Positions 1 through 8,229 of a stretch of 32,629 nt of DNA are shown here, piece by piece. Position numbers and translations under genes: made by a program. The notes under the pieces were generated by a model. That model saw only the letters and a list, made by a program, of their open reading frames with translations. It was not told the origin of the DNA and ran no database searches. Source of the stretch: an uncultured Myxococcales bacterium (GTDB lineage: Bacteria; Myxococcota_A; Polyangia; Polyangiales; Polyangiaceae). Every line of letters starts with the position of its first letter. The first letter of the stretch is position 1. Location of the stretch: NCBI GenBank assembly GCA_937902985.1, contig CALFNG010000350.1, forward strand, positions 1-32,629. Reading direction: 5' to 3'.

Positions 1-451
1 GCGCGGCCGTCTCGCCGAGGTAATACACGCGAATGGCCGCGCGGATGTCGCTGGGGCACGCGATCATCGGCTTGACCGCCAGCGACGCGGCGCGCGACAC
101 CTCGTCGATCGCGAGGTCGTTGGTCGGGTCGTCCATCGCGACGTACAACGTTTCGCCCTGTTTTCGCACCCGTCGCACGAAGATGGGCACGAGGCAGTAT
201 TTCTCGGCTGCCTCGCGCGCCACGAGGTTGAGGAGCGAGCGCGAAAAATCGACGTGATAGAGCGACACCCAGGGGATCGCGAGCTGCCTCGACAGGGTCT
301 GCGTCAGGTGGATTTCGCTCACAAGGCCCAGCTCGATGAGCAACTGGCCGAGCTTGCGGCCGTCTTTTCGCTGGGCAAAGAGCGCCTGCTCGAGCTGCGA
401 CTGAGACAGGACGCCGGCCTCGACAAGTAGCTCGCCGATGCGCTTCGCCAC
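1..451 (-). CDS. MshEN (GspE/PilB N-terminal) domain protein, partial
   Basis: This is the N-terminal 150 residues of a protein that runs off the left edge. The start is taken as GTG at 451, because the next codons read VAKRIGELLVEAGVL, the usual opening of this domain; no good ribosome site is visible. The first part has the paired helical pattern IGELLVEAGVL and LGQLLIELGLVSE. It is followed by the MshEN fold with AIPWVSLYHVDFS, LVPIFVRRV, LYVAMDDPTND and ACPSDIRAAIRVYY. The domain is known at the N-terminus of type II secretion and type IV pilus ATPases, where some members bind c-di-GMP, and it also occurs in stand-alone myxobacterial proteins. The C-terminal part is missing, so I cannot say whether an ATPase domain follows. 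The neighbouring kinase gene is divergent, with 286 bp between them. Confidence 0.8.
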   Translation of the reverse strand, partial: MAKRIGELLVEAGVLSQSQLEQALFAQRKDGRKLGQLLIELGLVSEIHLTQTLSRQLAIPWVSLYHVDFSRSLLNLVAREAAEKYCLVPIFVRRVRKQGETLYVAMDDPTNDLAIDEVSRAASLAVKPMIACPSDIRAAIRVYYLGETAA

Positions 452-737
452 GATGGGCCCATGGTACGTCAGGGGCGCCGCGCAACGCGAAATCTCCACC
501 GAAGTCCCTCGCCTCCGGCCGCGGACGGGCTCGAGTGGCCCCTCGACCGGCGCCCCAAGACCGGCGCCACGAGACCGGCCCCGCGGCGCTCGAGCTACCG
601 CACGCGCACGTGAGCGCCATGGGAACGACGCCGCGCACCTTTCTCTCCGCTCGCGCGTACCTCGGAGGTGGTATTGCGAGTGGCCCCTGCTCGTCCCAAT
701 CGCGTGGTAGCCTGAAGGCGACCCGCGCCGTCTTGCC

Positions 738-3458
738 ATGCGGTCTTGCCCCCAGTGCGCTAGCTCCTGCGACGACGCCCACCGGTTCTGCCCTTCGTGC
801 GGGTTCCCGATTGGCAAGGCCGCAGCCAGTACCGACGATCCGCTGATCGGGCGCACGCTTCCGGGCGGCTACCTGATACTCGAACTCGTGGGCGTCGGCG
901 GCATGGGCCGAGTCTATCGGGCCGAGCAGACCACGCTCGGGCGCACCGTTGCGGTGAAGATCATCCACCCGCACCTCGTCGGGGAAGAGAACACGGCCGC
1001 GCGGTTCATCACCGAGGCCCGGGCGGCCAGCCGTCTCAATCACCCGAACTCGGTCGGCATCATCGATTTCGGCAAGACGCCCGACGGACAGCTCTACCTG
1101 GTCATGGAGTTCCTGCGCGGGCGCGACCTGGCGCGGGTCACGCACGAAGACGGGGCGCTCCCGTTCCGGCGCATCGTCGACGTGCTCCGCCAGACCCTCG
1201 CGGCCCTCGCCGAGGCGCACAGCGAGAACATCATCCACCGGGACCTCAAGCCCGAGAACATCATCCTCGAGCCGGTCCGGTCCGGAGGCGATTTCGTCAA
1301 GGTCGTCGACTTCGGCCTCGCCAAGATGCGCGCCGAGACGCAGCAGCCCGGGATCACGAGCCCTGGCATCGTCTGCGGAACGCCCGAATACATGAGCCCC
1401 GAGCAGGCTCGCGGCGATCCGCTCGACGCGCGGAGCGATCTCTATTCGGTGGGGGTCATCCTCTACCAGCTCGTGTCGGGCCGGTTGCCGTTCGAGGCCG
1501 ACTCGCCGACGCAAGTCGTGCTCATGCACCTGACGGACACGCCCCGCGACCCGCGGGAGGTCGCGCCCGACCGCCAGATCCCCAAGCCGCTCGTCGACGT
1601 GACGCTCAAGGCGCTGGCGAAGGATCCCAAAGACCGCTTCCAGGACGCCGACGGGTTCGCGTCCGAGCTCGCGCGCGCGCTCGTGCAGGCCGAAGACCGG
1701 CCGAGCGGCGGGGCGCCCACGTCGCGCGCCGCCCGCTGCCCCTCGTGCGGCGCGCTGAACCCCGCGACGCAGAAGTACTGCGGCGAGTGCGGCGCGACCA
1801 CGACCGGCACGCACATGACGTCGATCCCGCCGCGGCCGTTGCTCCCTCCGACAGCGGGAACGACCGGCCCGGCGCCCGGCGCCCGGCCTTCGCGCCGTTC
1901 GCTCGACGAGCGCTCGAGCATTCCCTGGCCGCTTCCCCTGATTGCGCGCGAAGACGACCTCGCGTGGCTCGAGGCCCGCCGCGCCGAATCGCGCTCGCTG
2001 ACCGCCGCGCGCATCGTGGGCGACGTCGGCATCGGCAAGACGCGGCTCGTCCGCGAATTCCTCGATCGCGCCGCCCTGGCGGGCGACGTGGTGGTCCAGA
2101 CGGGTCCCGACCCGGCCTGGGCGGAGGTCGGCTGCTGGGCCCTGCGGCGCGCCATCGTGCATCTCGCGGCGCTCCCCGAGACGGGCGGGTCTGCGCGCGA
2201 CTGGGTGGCGGCGACCCCGGAGGCCCGCCACGGGCTCGCCGACGTGTTCGACTCGATGAGCGCGGAGCGCGGCGGCGGTCTCTCGCCCGACGAGCGCCGG
2301 TTCGCCGCCGCCGAGGCGCTCCGCTGGGCGGTGGTGCGAGCGAGCGAGCGCGCGCGCGGGCGGCGCGTAGTTCTCGCGGTCGATGACCTCCAGTCGGTCG
2401 ACGGCGCTAGCCGGAACGCTTTCGCCGATGCCCTGAGCGATCCGCCCCTCGTGGGCGCGATGCTGGTCGCCACGAGCTCGCCGGGGTTCGATCCCGGGTG
2501 GCCCGCCGATGTGTCCGTCGCGCGGGCCCTGGCTCCACTCCCCACCAGCGAAGTGCTGAAGGCCCTGGCCAACACGGTGAGACCGAGCTCGTCGCTCCTC
2601 AGCAGCCCGCGGACCATCAACCCGCTCTACGTCGAGCAGCTGCTCCGCTTCCTCCGCGAAGAGTCCGGCGCGGTGCCCCCGACGCTCGCGGACATCATCG
2701 CCGCGCGGCTCGAGCGCCTGCCCGCCGGGGCTCGCCGCGTCCTCCAGGCCGCGGCCGTGTGGGGCGACGACGCCGACGACGCGATCCTGTCACGGATGCT
2801 CGTCGACGAAGAGGTCGACCTGATCGAAGCGCTGGGCTTTCTCGGGCGCGCCGGAATGGTCCACGTCGGCGACCAGGGAATTCGCACGTCGCACCCGCTG
2901 CTCCGCGAAGTCGCCCTGGCCACGATCCCGGCGGCGGTGAAGCGCGAGCTCCACGCCGCCGCGGGCTCGGTCTGCGACGAGCGCGACATGCCGATCGAGG
3001 TGCGAGCGCTGCACGAGTCGGCCGGCGGCGCGGCGTTCCAGGCCCTCATGCTCCTCGAGCGAGTGAGCGTCACCGCGGCCGCCCGTGGCGATCACCAGGG
3101 GGCGATCATGGCCCTGCGCCGCGCCCTCGAGCTCGCGCGCCGCGAGCTTTTCCGTGGCGAGCTCGACGACCCGATGCGCGCGGTGCTCATCTTCAGTCGC
3201 AAGCTCGGCGAGGCTCTCGCCCGGAGCGGGCAGCTGAGCGACGCCGACGGGGTCCTGCGCGAAGCGCTCGACGTGGCCGGAGCGAGCGGGCCCGATCGGG
3301 CCGCCGTGCTGGGCGCGCTCGCGCACGTCGCCCACGGCCGCGACCGGCGGCAGGACGCGCGCCACTACCTTGTCGAGGCCCTCGAGCTGGCCTCCGTCTC
3401 GGGGTCCCACGAGCTAGTCGCCTCGCTCGAGACGCTGCGCCGCTCGATCGCATCGTGA
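738..3458 (+). CDS. Ser/Thr protein kinase with two zinc ribbons, AAA-type ATPase and TPR-like region
   Basis: A 906-residue cytoplasmic signalling protein. Residues 4-21 form a zinc ribbon (C4, C7, C18, C21). A complete Hanks-type kinase domain follows: glycine loop GVGGMGRVY at 52-60, VAVK lysine at 74, HRDLKPEN at 167-174 and DFG at 191-193, then GTPEYMSPEQ. A second C4 ribbon (C334, C337, C348, C351) separates the kinase from an ATPase module with Walker A GDVGIGKT at 428-435 and a Walker B-like LAVDDLQ near 550. The C-terminal 200 residues are helical, TPR-like and typical of STAND/AfsR-type regulators. All key kinase residues are present, so it should be active. No membrane segment is seen. 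The ATG start sits directly before the first zinc ribbon. A weak -10-like TAGCCT lies at 708-713. What it phosphorylates cannot be read from context; the HAD-like gene downstream is 34 bp away and may be co-transcribed. Confidence 0.93.
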   Translation: MRSCPQCASSCDDAHRFCPSCGFPIGKAAASTDDPLIGRTLPGGYLILELVGVGGMGRVYRAEQTTLGRTVAVKIIHPHLVGEENTAARFITEARAASRLNHPNSVGIIDFGKTPDGQLYLVMEFLRGRDLARVTHEDGALPFRRIVDVLRQTLAALAEAHSENIIHRDLKPENIILEPVRSGGDFVKVVDFGLAKMRAETQQPGITSPGIVCGTPEYMSPEQARGDPLDARSDLYSVGVILYQLVSGRLPFEADSPTQVVLMHLTDTPRDPREVAPDRQIPKPLVDVTLKALAKDPKDRFQDADGFASELARALVQAEDRPSGGAPTSRAARCPSCGALNPATQKYCGECGATTTGTHMTSIPPRPLLPPTAGTTGPAPGARPSRRSLDERSSIPWPLPLIAREDDLAWLEARRAESRSLTAARIVGDVGIGKTRLVREFLDRAALAGDVVVQTGPDPAWAEVGCWALRRAIVHLAALPETGGSARDWVAATPEARHGLADVFDSMSAERGGGLSPDERRFAAAEALRWAVVRASERARGRRVVLAVDDLQSVDGASRNAFADALSDPPLVGAMLVATSSPGFDPGWPADVSVARALAPLPTSEVLKALANTVRPSSSLLSSPRTINPLYVEQLLRFLREESGAVPPTLADIIAARLERLPAGARRVLQAAAVWGDDADDAILSRMLVDEEVDLIEALGFLGRAGMVHVGDQGIRTSHPLLREVALATIPAAVKRELHAAAGSVCDERDMPIEVRALHESAGGAAFQALMLLERVSVTAAARGDHQGAIMALRRALELARRELFRGELDDPMRAVLIFSRKLGEALARSGQLSDADGVLREALDVAGASGPDRAAVLGALAHVAHGRDRRQDARHYLVEALELASVSGSHELVASLETLRRSIAS

Positions 3459-3492
3459 AGAGCGCGTCTGTGGTAACGAGTCGTAAATCGGT

Positions 3493-4569
3493 TTGGCCAC
3501 GCATATCGCCCGCTGGGATCTCGACAAGACGTACCTGCGCACCGAGTTCGACTCGTTTCGCGATCTGGTGAAGACCGCCCTCGAGCGCCCCGACCAGAAG
3601 CGAACGAACCCCGGCGCGTCGACGCTCTTGCGCGAGATGGTGCGCGCCGGCATCCGGGTTCACATCCTCTCGGGCTCGCCCGAACAGATGCGAAAGAACC
3701 TCGAAGACAAGCTCCGCCTCGACGGCATCACCTGGGACAGCTTCACTCTCAAGCCCAACCTGAAGAACCTGCTGCGCCTGCGGTTCCGGGCGATGCGCGA
3801 CCAGCTCGGATACAAGCTGCCCGCCCTGCTCCGCGCCCGGGCCGCGGTGACCGGCGACGACAGCGGCGAGGTCTGGCACGAGACGCTCTTCGGTGACGAC
3901 GCCGAGGCCGACGCGTACGTCTACTCGCTCTACGCCGACCTGCTCGCCGGCCGGGTCGACGAAGAAGTGATCACCGAGGTCCTGAAGCGAGGCCGCATCT
4001 ACGAAGACGTCGTCGAAGAGACGCTCGACGCGATCCGCTCGATCGAGCACGGCGAGATCGTCGAGCGCATCTTGATTCACCTGGAGGGGCAGACGCCGCC
4101 CGACGATTTTCACGCCTACGGGCCGCGGGTCGTGCCGTTCTACAACTACCTCCAGGCGGCGTTCGTCCTCCAGGAAGACGGGCGCCTCGGGGCCGACGGA
4201 GTGCTGCGCGTCGCCGTGGAGCTCGTGACCGAGCACCGGTTCGACGGCGATTCCCTCGCGCGGAGCTACTACGATCTCGCCCGCCGCGGTCACCTGAAGG
4301 GCACCGGGATCGCCGCCGTGTCCGCCGCGCTCGACGGGTGGTTCGCGCTCGGCCACGTGCCGGCGGCCGAAGAGCTACGCGTCTTGACCACGAGCCTGCC
4401 CGCCATGGCCGAGAGCGCTCGCGCGGCGGGTCACGCGGCGTCGGCGGACGCGACCCTGGCGACCGACAAGGTGCGTCCCCCCATCCTACCCGACTACGTG
4501 AAGCTCGTCGAGGCCCACAATCCGCGCGGCCGCGCGGGTCGAGCCCAGCGGAGCGAGAAGCGGCGGTGA
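3493..4569 (+). CDS. HAD-superfamily-like hydrolase (putative phosphatase)
   Basis: A 358-residue protein starting with TTG; an in-frame stop at 3484-3486 leaves this as the only start upstream of the first motif. It opens with WDLDKTYL, a HAD motif I with the two aspartates at D9 and D11. Motif II is the serine of HILSGS (S60) and motif IV is FGDDAEAD at 133-140. The middle region resembles the catalytic half of App1/DUF2183-type phosphatidate phosphatases, but the similarity is loose and I do not assign a substrate. The C-terminal 150 residues are mostly helical without a known signature. There is no signal peptide or membrane segment. It follows the kinase by 34 bp on the same strand, so one transcript is likely. 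Confidence 0.8.
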   Translation: MATHIARWDLDKTYLRTEFDSFRDLVKTALERPDQKRTNPGASTLLREMVRAGIRVHILSGSPEQMRKNLEDKLRLDGITWDSFTLKPNLKNLLRLRFRAMRDQLGYKLPALLRARAAVTGDDSGEVWHETLFGDDAEADAYVYSLYADLLAGRVDEEVITEVLKRGRIYEDVVEETLDAIRSIEHGEIVERILIHLEGQTPPDDFHAYGPRVVPFYNYLQAAFVLQEDGRLGADGVLRVAVELVTEHRFDGDSLARSYYDLARRGHLKGTGIAAVSAALDGWFALGHVPAAEELRVLTTSLPAMAESARAAGHAASADATLATDKVRPPILPDYVKLVEAHNPRGRAGRAQRSEKRR

Positions 4570-4616
4570 CCCATGCGTAGCCATCGCCGCCGCTCGTTCG
4601 CGCGCACACTCGACGT

Positions 4617-4883
4617 GTGCCGGCCGCGATGACGACGGGAGCGGGATTGGTGCGGCGCCGCGCGCCCCTCGTCGTCGCGCTGAGCCTCGGCCTCGCCTCG
4701 GCGATCGGCGGCGCCGGGGTGGTGCTCGCGAGGTGCGGCGCCGACGTCCCGGCCGCGCCGCTCTCGAACGACGCGGGCGCCTCGGCTCCCCCCTCACCGC
4801 GACCGGCCGCGACGAGGCCTCTCGCGCCTCTCGGCTTGCCGCACGCGCCCCCCGTGATCCCGTCGTCGAGCCCGTCGCGCTGA
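4617..4883 (+). CDS. Possible small membrane-anchored Pro/Ala-rich protein
   Basis: An 88-codon frame that could start at GTG 4617 or ATG 4629. It begins with basic residues (LVRRR) and then a hydrophobic stretch of about 25 residues that could be a signal anchor. A Pro/Ala/Ser-rich tail without any domain follows. The hydrophobic part ends LARC, which is a poor lipobox because arginine precedes the cysteine. It sits 47 bp after the HAD-like gene and ends 10 bp before the convergent SUKH gene. GC-rich DNA often gives chance frames of this size, so the call is weak. Confidence 0.38.
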   Translation: MPAAMTTGAGLVRRRAPLVVALSLGLASAIGGAGVVLARCGADVPAAPLSNDAGASAPPSPRPAATRPLAPLGLPHAPPVIPSSSPSR

Positions 4884-4893
4884 ACTCAGCGGG

Positions 4894-5490
4894 TCACGTC
4901 CAGTGGCCAGCGCGAAGAGCGGCGGTGTCGATCGTCTTGACCTTCGGGCCCAGGGCCTCACGAAACGAGTCTTCGTCTTCGTCGTCCATGATGGCGTCGC
5001 CGAAGCCCGCGGCGATCTCCATGGCCGTCGAGAGGATTCGCAGGAACTGGGCGAAGCTCGATGCGGCGAGCGTCGGGTTCCAGCGGTCCTGGCCGCTCAT
5101 GGCGGTGTAAACCGGGCAGTCCCCCTCGGCGTCGGGTTTGCTCACGTCGAGGAAGTACGGGTCGCCGAGAAGGGAGCTCTCGCCGATGACGATCCACGAC
5201 GCTTTCCAGTCGAGCGGCACGGAGCCGCTCTCGCCGGGCGTCTGGATGGCCGCCTGCGCCTTGACGAGCTCCCCCGCGGGGATCAGCCGAACGCGCTCGA
5301 CGGGGGTCACCGTCTCGACCTTCTCGGGGTTCGCCGAGAGGAGGAAGTTTCGATAGCGCGCAGGCACACGGAGCTGCTTCTTCAGCTCGTCTACCGTGGC
5401 AGGCGGTGTCTTGCCGAAGGAGCAGGGAAGCTTTCGCTTCGCAAAGATCGCCTTCAGATTCTCCACTGCGTCCGCGAGATCGCTATCCAC
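4894..5490 (-). CDS. SMI1/KNR4 (SUKH superfamily) domain protein
   Basis: A 198-residue soluble protein. The GTG at 5490 is preferred because GAGAGG lies 7 bases upstream; the frame stays open to 5577, but that extension is Cys/Ala-rich and unlike the family. After an N-terminal helix (DAVENLKAIF) comes LKKQLRVPARYRNFLLSANP, the typical SUKH start. Next is the core strand pattern around WIVIGESSLLGDPYFLDVSKP and PVYTAMSG, and a C-terminal helix (FAQFLRILSTAMEIA). An acidic DDEDEDS segment lies near the end. Bacterial SUKH proteins are best known as immunity proteins of polymorphic toxin systems, but many are general adaptor-like proteins. No toxin gene is adjacent, so an immunity role is not shown here. 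It lies 133 bp downstream of the Cys-rich gene on the same strand. Confidence 0.78.
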   Translation of the reverse strand: MDSDLADAVENLKAIFAKRKLPCSFGKTPPATVDELKKQLRVPARYRNFLLSANPEKVETVTPVERVRLIPAGELVKAQAAIQTPGESGSVPLDWKASWIVIGESSLLGDPYFLDVSKPDAEGDCPVYTAMSGQDRWNPTLAASSFAQFLRILSTAMEIAAGFGDAIMDDEDEDSFREALGPKVKTIDTAALRAGHWT

Positions 5491-5623
5491 GTGGTCGCCT
5501 CTCACGAAAAGTCGGCGCAAACCCCTCGAGCAAGCAGCGCTCGACGCCGATCCGGCCTGCAAACAAGCGCCCCTCACGGTAGCACCGGAGCCCCCCGATG
5601 GGTGGAGTTTCGGCGTCCGACCC

Positions 5624-6703
5624 TCAGCGCGACGGTGCGAGCGTGCAGGTCACTTCGAGCCCGACCGCTGCCGCGCTGGCCTCGCCGCCGAGGCCTCGCA
5701 AGAGCTCGAAGAGCGTGCTCACATCGCTCGAAATGACGGCGACCGCGGGCGGCGCGAGAGCCCGAGCGCCGGGGCCGCGGGCGTCGACCTCGATGTGGAG
5801 GCGTGAGATGTCTTCGTCGGGGAATGTCGCCGACACGGAAATACGGATGGGCAGGGCTTCCCCGCAGGTCGCGTCGCCGGGTGCGTCTCGCGTTTCTCTC
5901 GCATCGCTCGCGGTCGCGCGCGCCTTCGCGCTGGCGGCGCGCAGATCGCGCACATCTCCGGCGAACACGCCCGGGCGCTGAGCGAGGGGCTGGCAGAGCC
6001 ACGGGGAGCCGCGCCCGCCATCGATGCCGAGCGCCAGCGCCGCCCACGCGCCCACGTCGACCCGCGTGCCCGAGCGGCCTCCGCTCGTGACCACCGGCCG
6101 GCAGGAGCTTCCTTCGTTCAACGTCCCTGCCGGGCACGCCGGGCCGCCTACGCAGACGCCTGCGCCTGCGCCTGCGTCCGCGCTCGCATCTGCGCTCGCA
6201 TCTGCGCGAAACCTCGTACCGCGGGGGCAGGTCGCGTCCAGGGGCACGCAGGCGGACCGCCCGTCTTCGACGATCGGCATCGTCGCGCCCTCGCACGCGA
6301 TCGCGCCGCCGCGCGGCAGCGACGCTCTCGGCACGCACGCGCCCGTGACTGCGTCGAGGAGCTCGGTCGCGCTGCACGAGCGGAACGCGCATCCGGCTCC
6401 GCTGCCCCCCGCGTGCGCGGCCGGCCCGCAAAAGGCCTCGGCGACGGCCGGCGGAACGCAGGCGCCGACCACGAGCACGTCGCCGTCGGCGCACGCGCAT
6501 CGCCCCGTCGAGTCGACCGCGGCTTCACGAGGGCACGCGGCCGCGGCTTCACGAGGGCACAGCGCGTCTGTCGCGGCGCCCGCGCCCGCGCCGTCGCACG
6601 AGCGTGCATGCGCGCATCCCACCGGCGCGGAAGGGGCGAACGCGCCGAGCGAACCGACCGCTGCCGCCATGGCCAACCTTGCACCGAGGCCGTCGCGCCG
6701 CAT
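5624..6703 (-). CDS. Cysteine-rich secreted protein, myxobacterial type
   Basis: A 359-residue protein with a basic N-terminus and hydrophobic signal-like segment (LAMAAAVGSLGAFAPSAPVGC). This is followed by a Cys-rich half with repeated short motifs such as CPREAA, GRCACADG, GACVPP, CPRGTRF and CPAGTLNEGSSC. A low-complexity Ala/Asp/Ser/Gly stretch (RADASADASADAGAGAG) interrupts this half. The C-terminal 150 residues contain few cysteines and strand-rich segments such as IRISVSATFPDED and GLEVTCTLAPS. I take ATG 6703 because the upstream part of the long open frame is antisense to hisD. The spacing of the cysteines suggests disulphide-bonded repeats in the periplasm or at the cell surface. 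The function is unknown. Only 27 bp separate its start from the divergent hisD start. Confidence 0.75.
   Translation of the reverse strand: MRRDGLGARLAMAAAVGSLGAFAPSAPVGCAHARSCDGAGAGAATDALCPREAAAACPREAAVDSTGRCACADGDVLVVGACVPPAVAEAFCGPAAHAGGSGAGCAFRSCSATELLDAVTGACVPRASLPRGGAIACEGATMPIVEDGRSACVPLDATCPRGTRFRADASADASADAGAGAGVCVGGPACPAGTLNEGSSCRPVVTSGGRSGTRVDVGAWAALALGIDGGRGSPWLCQPLAQRPGVFAGDVRDLRAASAKARATASDARETRDAPGDATCGEALPIRISVSATFPDEDISRLHIEVDARGPGARALAPPAVAVISSDVSTLFELLRGLGGEASAAAVGLEVTCTLAPSR
6517..6560 (+). repeat. Two 20-bp direct repeats with a 24-bp period
   Basis: Identical 20-bp copies occur at 6517-6536 and 6541-6560 inside the Cys-rich gene. The 24-bp period keeps the frame and encodes the doubled CPREAAAA/CPREAAVD motif, which looks like a recent in-frame duplication. 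Confidence 0.85.
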
Positions 6704-6730
6704 CGACCGCGATGCTACAGAGTGCGCGTC

Positions 6731-8029
6731 ATGCTCGCGACGTTCGTGGAGGGTACGGCCGATTTCGAGAAGGCGCTCGCGCGTCTCGAGTTCCGCGGCG
6801 AGAGCGACTTCGCGCGCGTCGAGCCCGCGGTCCGGGAGATCCTCGCCGCCGTGCGCGCCGAGGGCGACGCCGCCGTCCAGCGCTATAACGAGCGCTTCGG
6901 CCGCCGCGCGCCGCAGCTCGTCGCCCGGGAATACCCCGGCGCCGCGGCCCTCGACCGGCTCCCGGCCGACGTGCGGAGCGCCATGGAGCTCGCGGCCTCG
7001 CGGGTCCGCGCGTTCCACATGCACGAGCGCGACGCGGGGTTCCGCTACGAAGAAGCGGGCATCTCGCTGGGCGTGCGCGTCCGGCCCGTCGCTCGCGCCG
7101 GAGTCTACGCGCCGGGCGGCAAGGCCCGGTACCCGTCGAGCGTCATCATGTCGGCCGTCCCCGCGCAAGTGGCCGGGGTCACCGAGATCGTCCTGGCGAC
7201 GCCTCTCTCCGGCGACGCGAGCGACGACCCGATCTACGCGGCCGCCCACCTCTCGGGCGTCGCGGCCATCGTCGACGCGGGCGGCGCCCAGGCCATCGCG
7301 GGGCTCGCGTACGGCACGGAGAGCATCCCGCGCGTCGCCAAGATCGTCGGCCCCGGCAACCTTTACGTCGCGTGCGCCAAGCGGCTCGTCTTCGGCGTCG
7401 TCGACATCGACGGCATCGCCGGTCCGAGCGAGATCATCGTGGTCGCCGACGACGAGGCCGATCCCCGCCTCATCGCGGCCGACCTCCTGTCGCAGGCCGA
7501 GCACGACGAAGCCGCCTATCCGCTCCTCGTTTGCTCCTCCGACCTCATGGCCGGCGCCGTGCGTCGCGAGCTCGAGCTGCAGCTCGAGACCCTCCCGAAG
7601 GCCGCCATCGCCCGCGCCGCGCTGGCCAACGGCGCCGCGTTCGTCACGTACTCGCGCGAGCTCATGGCGGCCGTAGCCGATCGCCTGGCGGGCGAGCACC
7701 TGGCGCTCCACGTCGCCGATCCCGAGGCGATGCTGGGCAACATCCACCACGCGGGCGCGGCCTTCCTCGGCTCGATGACGCCCGAGGCCATGGGCGACTA
7801 CCTCGCCGGCCCCTCGCACGTCCTTCCTACCGGCGGGGCAGTGCGTTTCGGCTCGCCGCTGGGAGTGTACGATTTCGTTACGCGTACCTCGCTGATCCGC
7901 TACTCCGCCGAGGCCCTGGCCCGGCACGAACACGCCGTGTGCGCCTTCGCGCGGGTCGAAGGGCTCGAGGCCCACGCCCGCGCCGTCGAGGCTCGTTTGC
8001 CCCGCGCGACCCGCTCGTCGCGGGCCTGA
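6731..8029 (+). CDS. hisD: Histidinol dehydrogenase
   Basis: A 432-residue enzyme of the family's usual length. It catalyses the last two steps of histidine synthesis, oxidising L-histidinol to histidine with two NAD+. Family signatures are clear: RPVARAGVYAPGGKARYPSSV, IVGPGNLYVACAK, GPSEIIVVAD, DLLSQAEHDE and LAGPSHVLPTGG. The zinc ligands of the E. coli enzyme map to Q255, H258, D356 and H415, and the catalytic Glu/His pair to E322/H323. All keep the E. coli spacing with an offset of four, so the enzyme should be active. It stands alone without other his genes, as is common in myxobacteria. The ATG at 6731 has no clear ribosome site; a -10-like TACAGA at 6716-6721 would give an almost leaderless transcript. 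Confidence 0.97.
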   Translation: MLATFVEGTADFEKALARLEFRGESDFARVEPAVREILAAVRAEGDAAVQRYNERFGRRAPQLVAREYPGAAALDRLPADVRSAMELAASRVRAFHMHERDAGFRYEEAGISLGVRVRPVARAGVYAPGGKARYPSSVIMSAVPAQVAGVTEIVLATPLSGDASDDPIYAAAHLSGVAAIVDAGGAQAIAGLAYGTESIPRVAKIVGPGNLYVACAKRLVFGVVDIDGIAGPSEIIVVADDEADPRLIAADLLSQAEHDEAAYPLLVCSSDLMAGAVRRELELQLETLPKAAIARAALANGAAFVTYSRELMAAVADRLAGEHLALHVADPEAMLGNIHHAGAAFLGSMTPEAMGDYLAGPSHVLPTGGAVRFGSPLGVYDFVTRTSLIRYSAEALARHEHAVCAFARVEGLEAHARAVEARLPRATRSSRA

Positions 8030-8041
8030 GCGCCCCACCGG

Positions 8042-8094
8042 GCGCCGACCGATCGGCGCGAAGCCGGCGCGGTTTGCCCCCGACGCCGGGGGAA
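8042..8094 (+). terminator. GC-rich hairpins downstream of hisD
   Basis: A perfect 7-bp stem with a CCGA loop lies at 8042-8059, and a 6-bp stem (CCCCCG/CGGGGG) at 8079-8094. There is no T-run, so these may slow or end transcription but are not a classical intrinsic terminator. Confidence 0.3.
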
Positions 8095-8229
8095 GTGCTC
8101 GAGACGAGGCTGACGCGCGGGGGGGCGACGCGGTACCGTTCTCGTCGGCGACGCCCCCCATCGGGGTCGGCGCCGACATCGGAGGGCGCTCACCCCGCGG
8201 TGGGCGCTCGCTATTTCGAGGAGGACGGG

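Noticed and set aside
452-737. Small genes in the first intergenic gap
   Set aside because: The short frames there (for example 438-710 and 535-846) are Arg/Pro-rich, overlap each other and lack ribosome sites or any domain.
4617-4883. Lipoprotein reading of the small ORF
   Set aside because: The residue before the candidate cysteine is arginine, which does not fit a lipobox.
7372-8229. In-frame upstream extension of the metzincin gene through hisD
   Set aside because: The strong ribosome site and lipoprotein signal fix the start at 8230.
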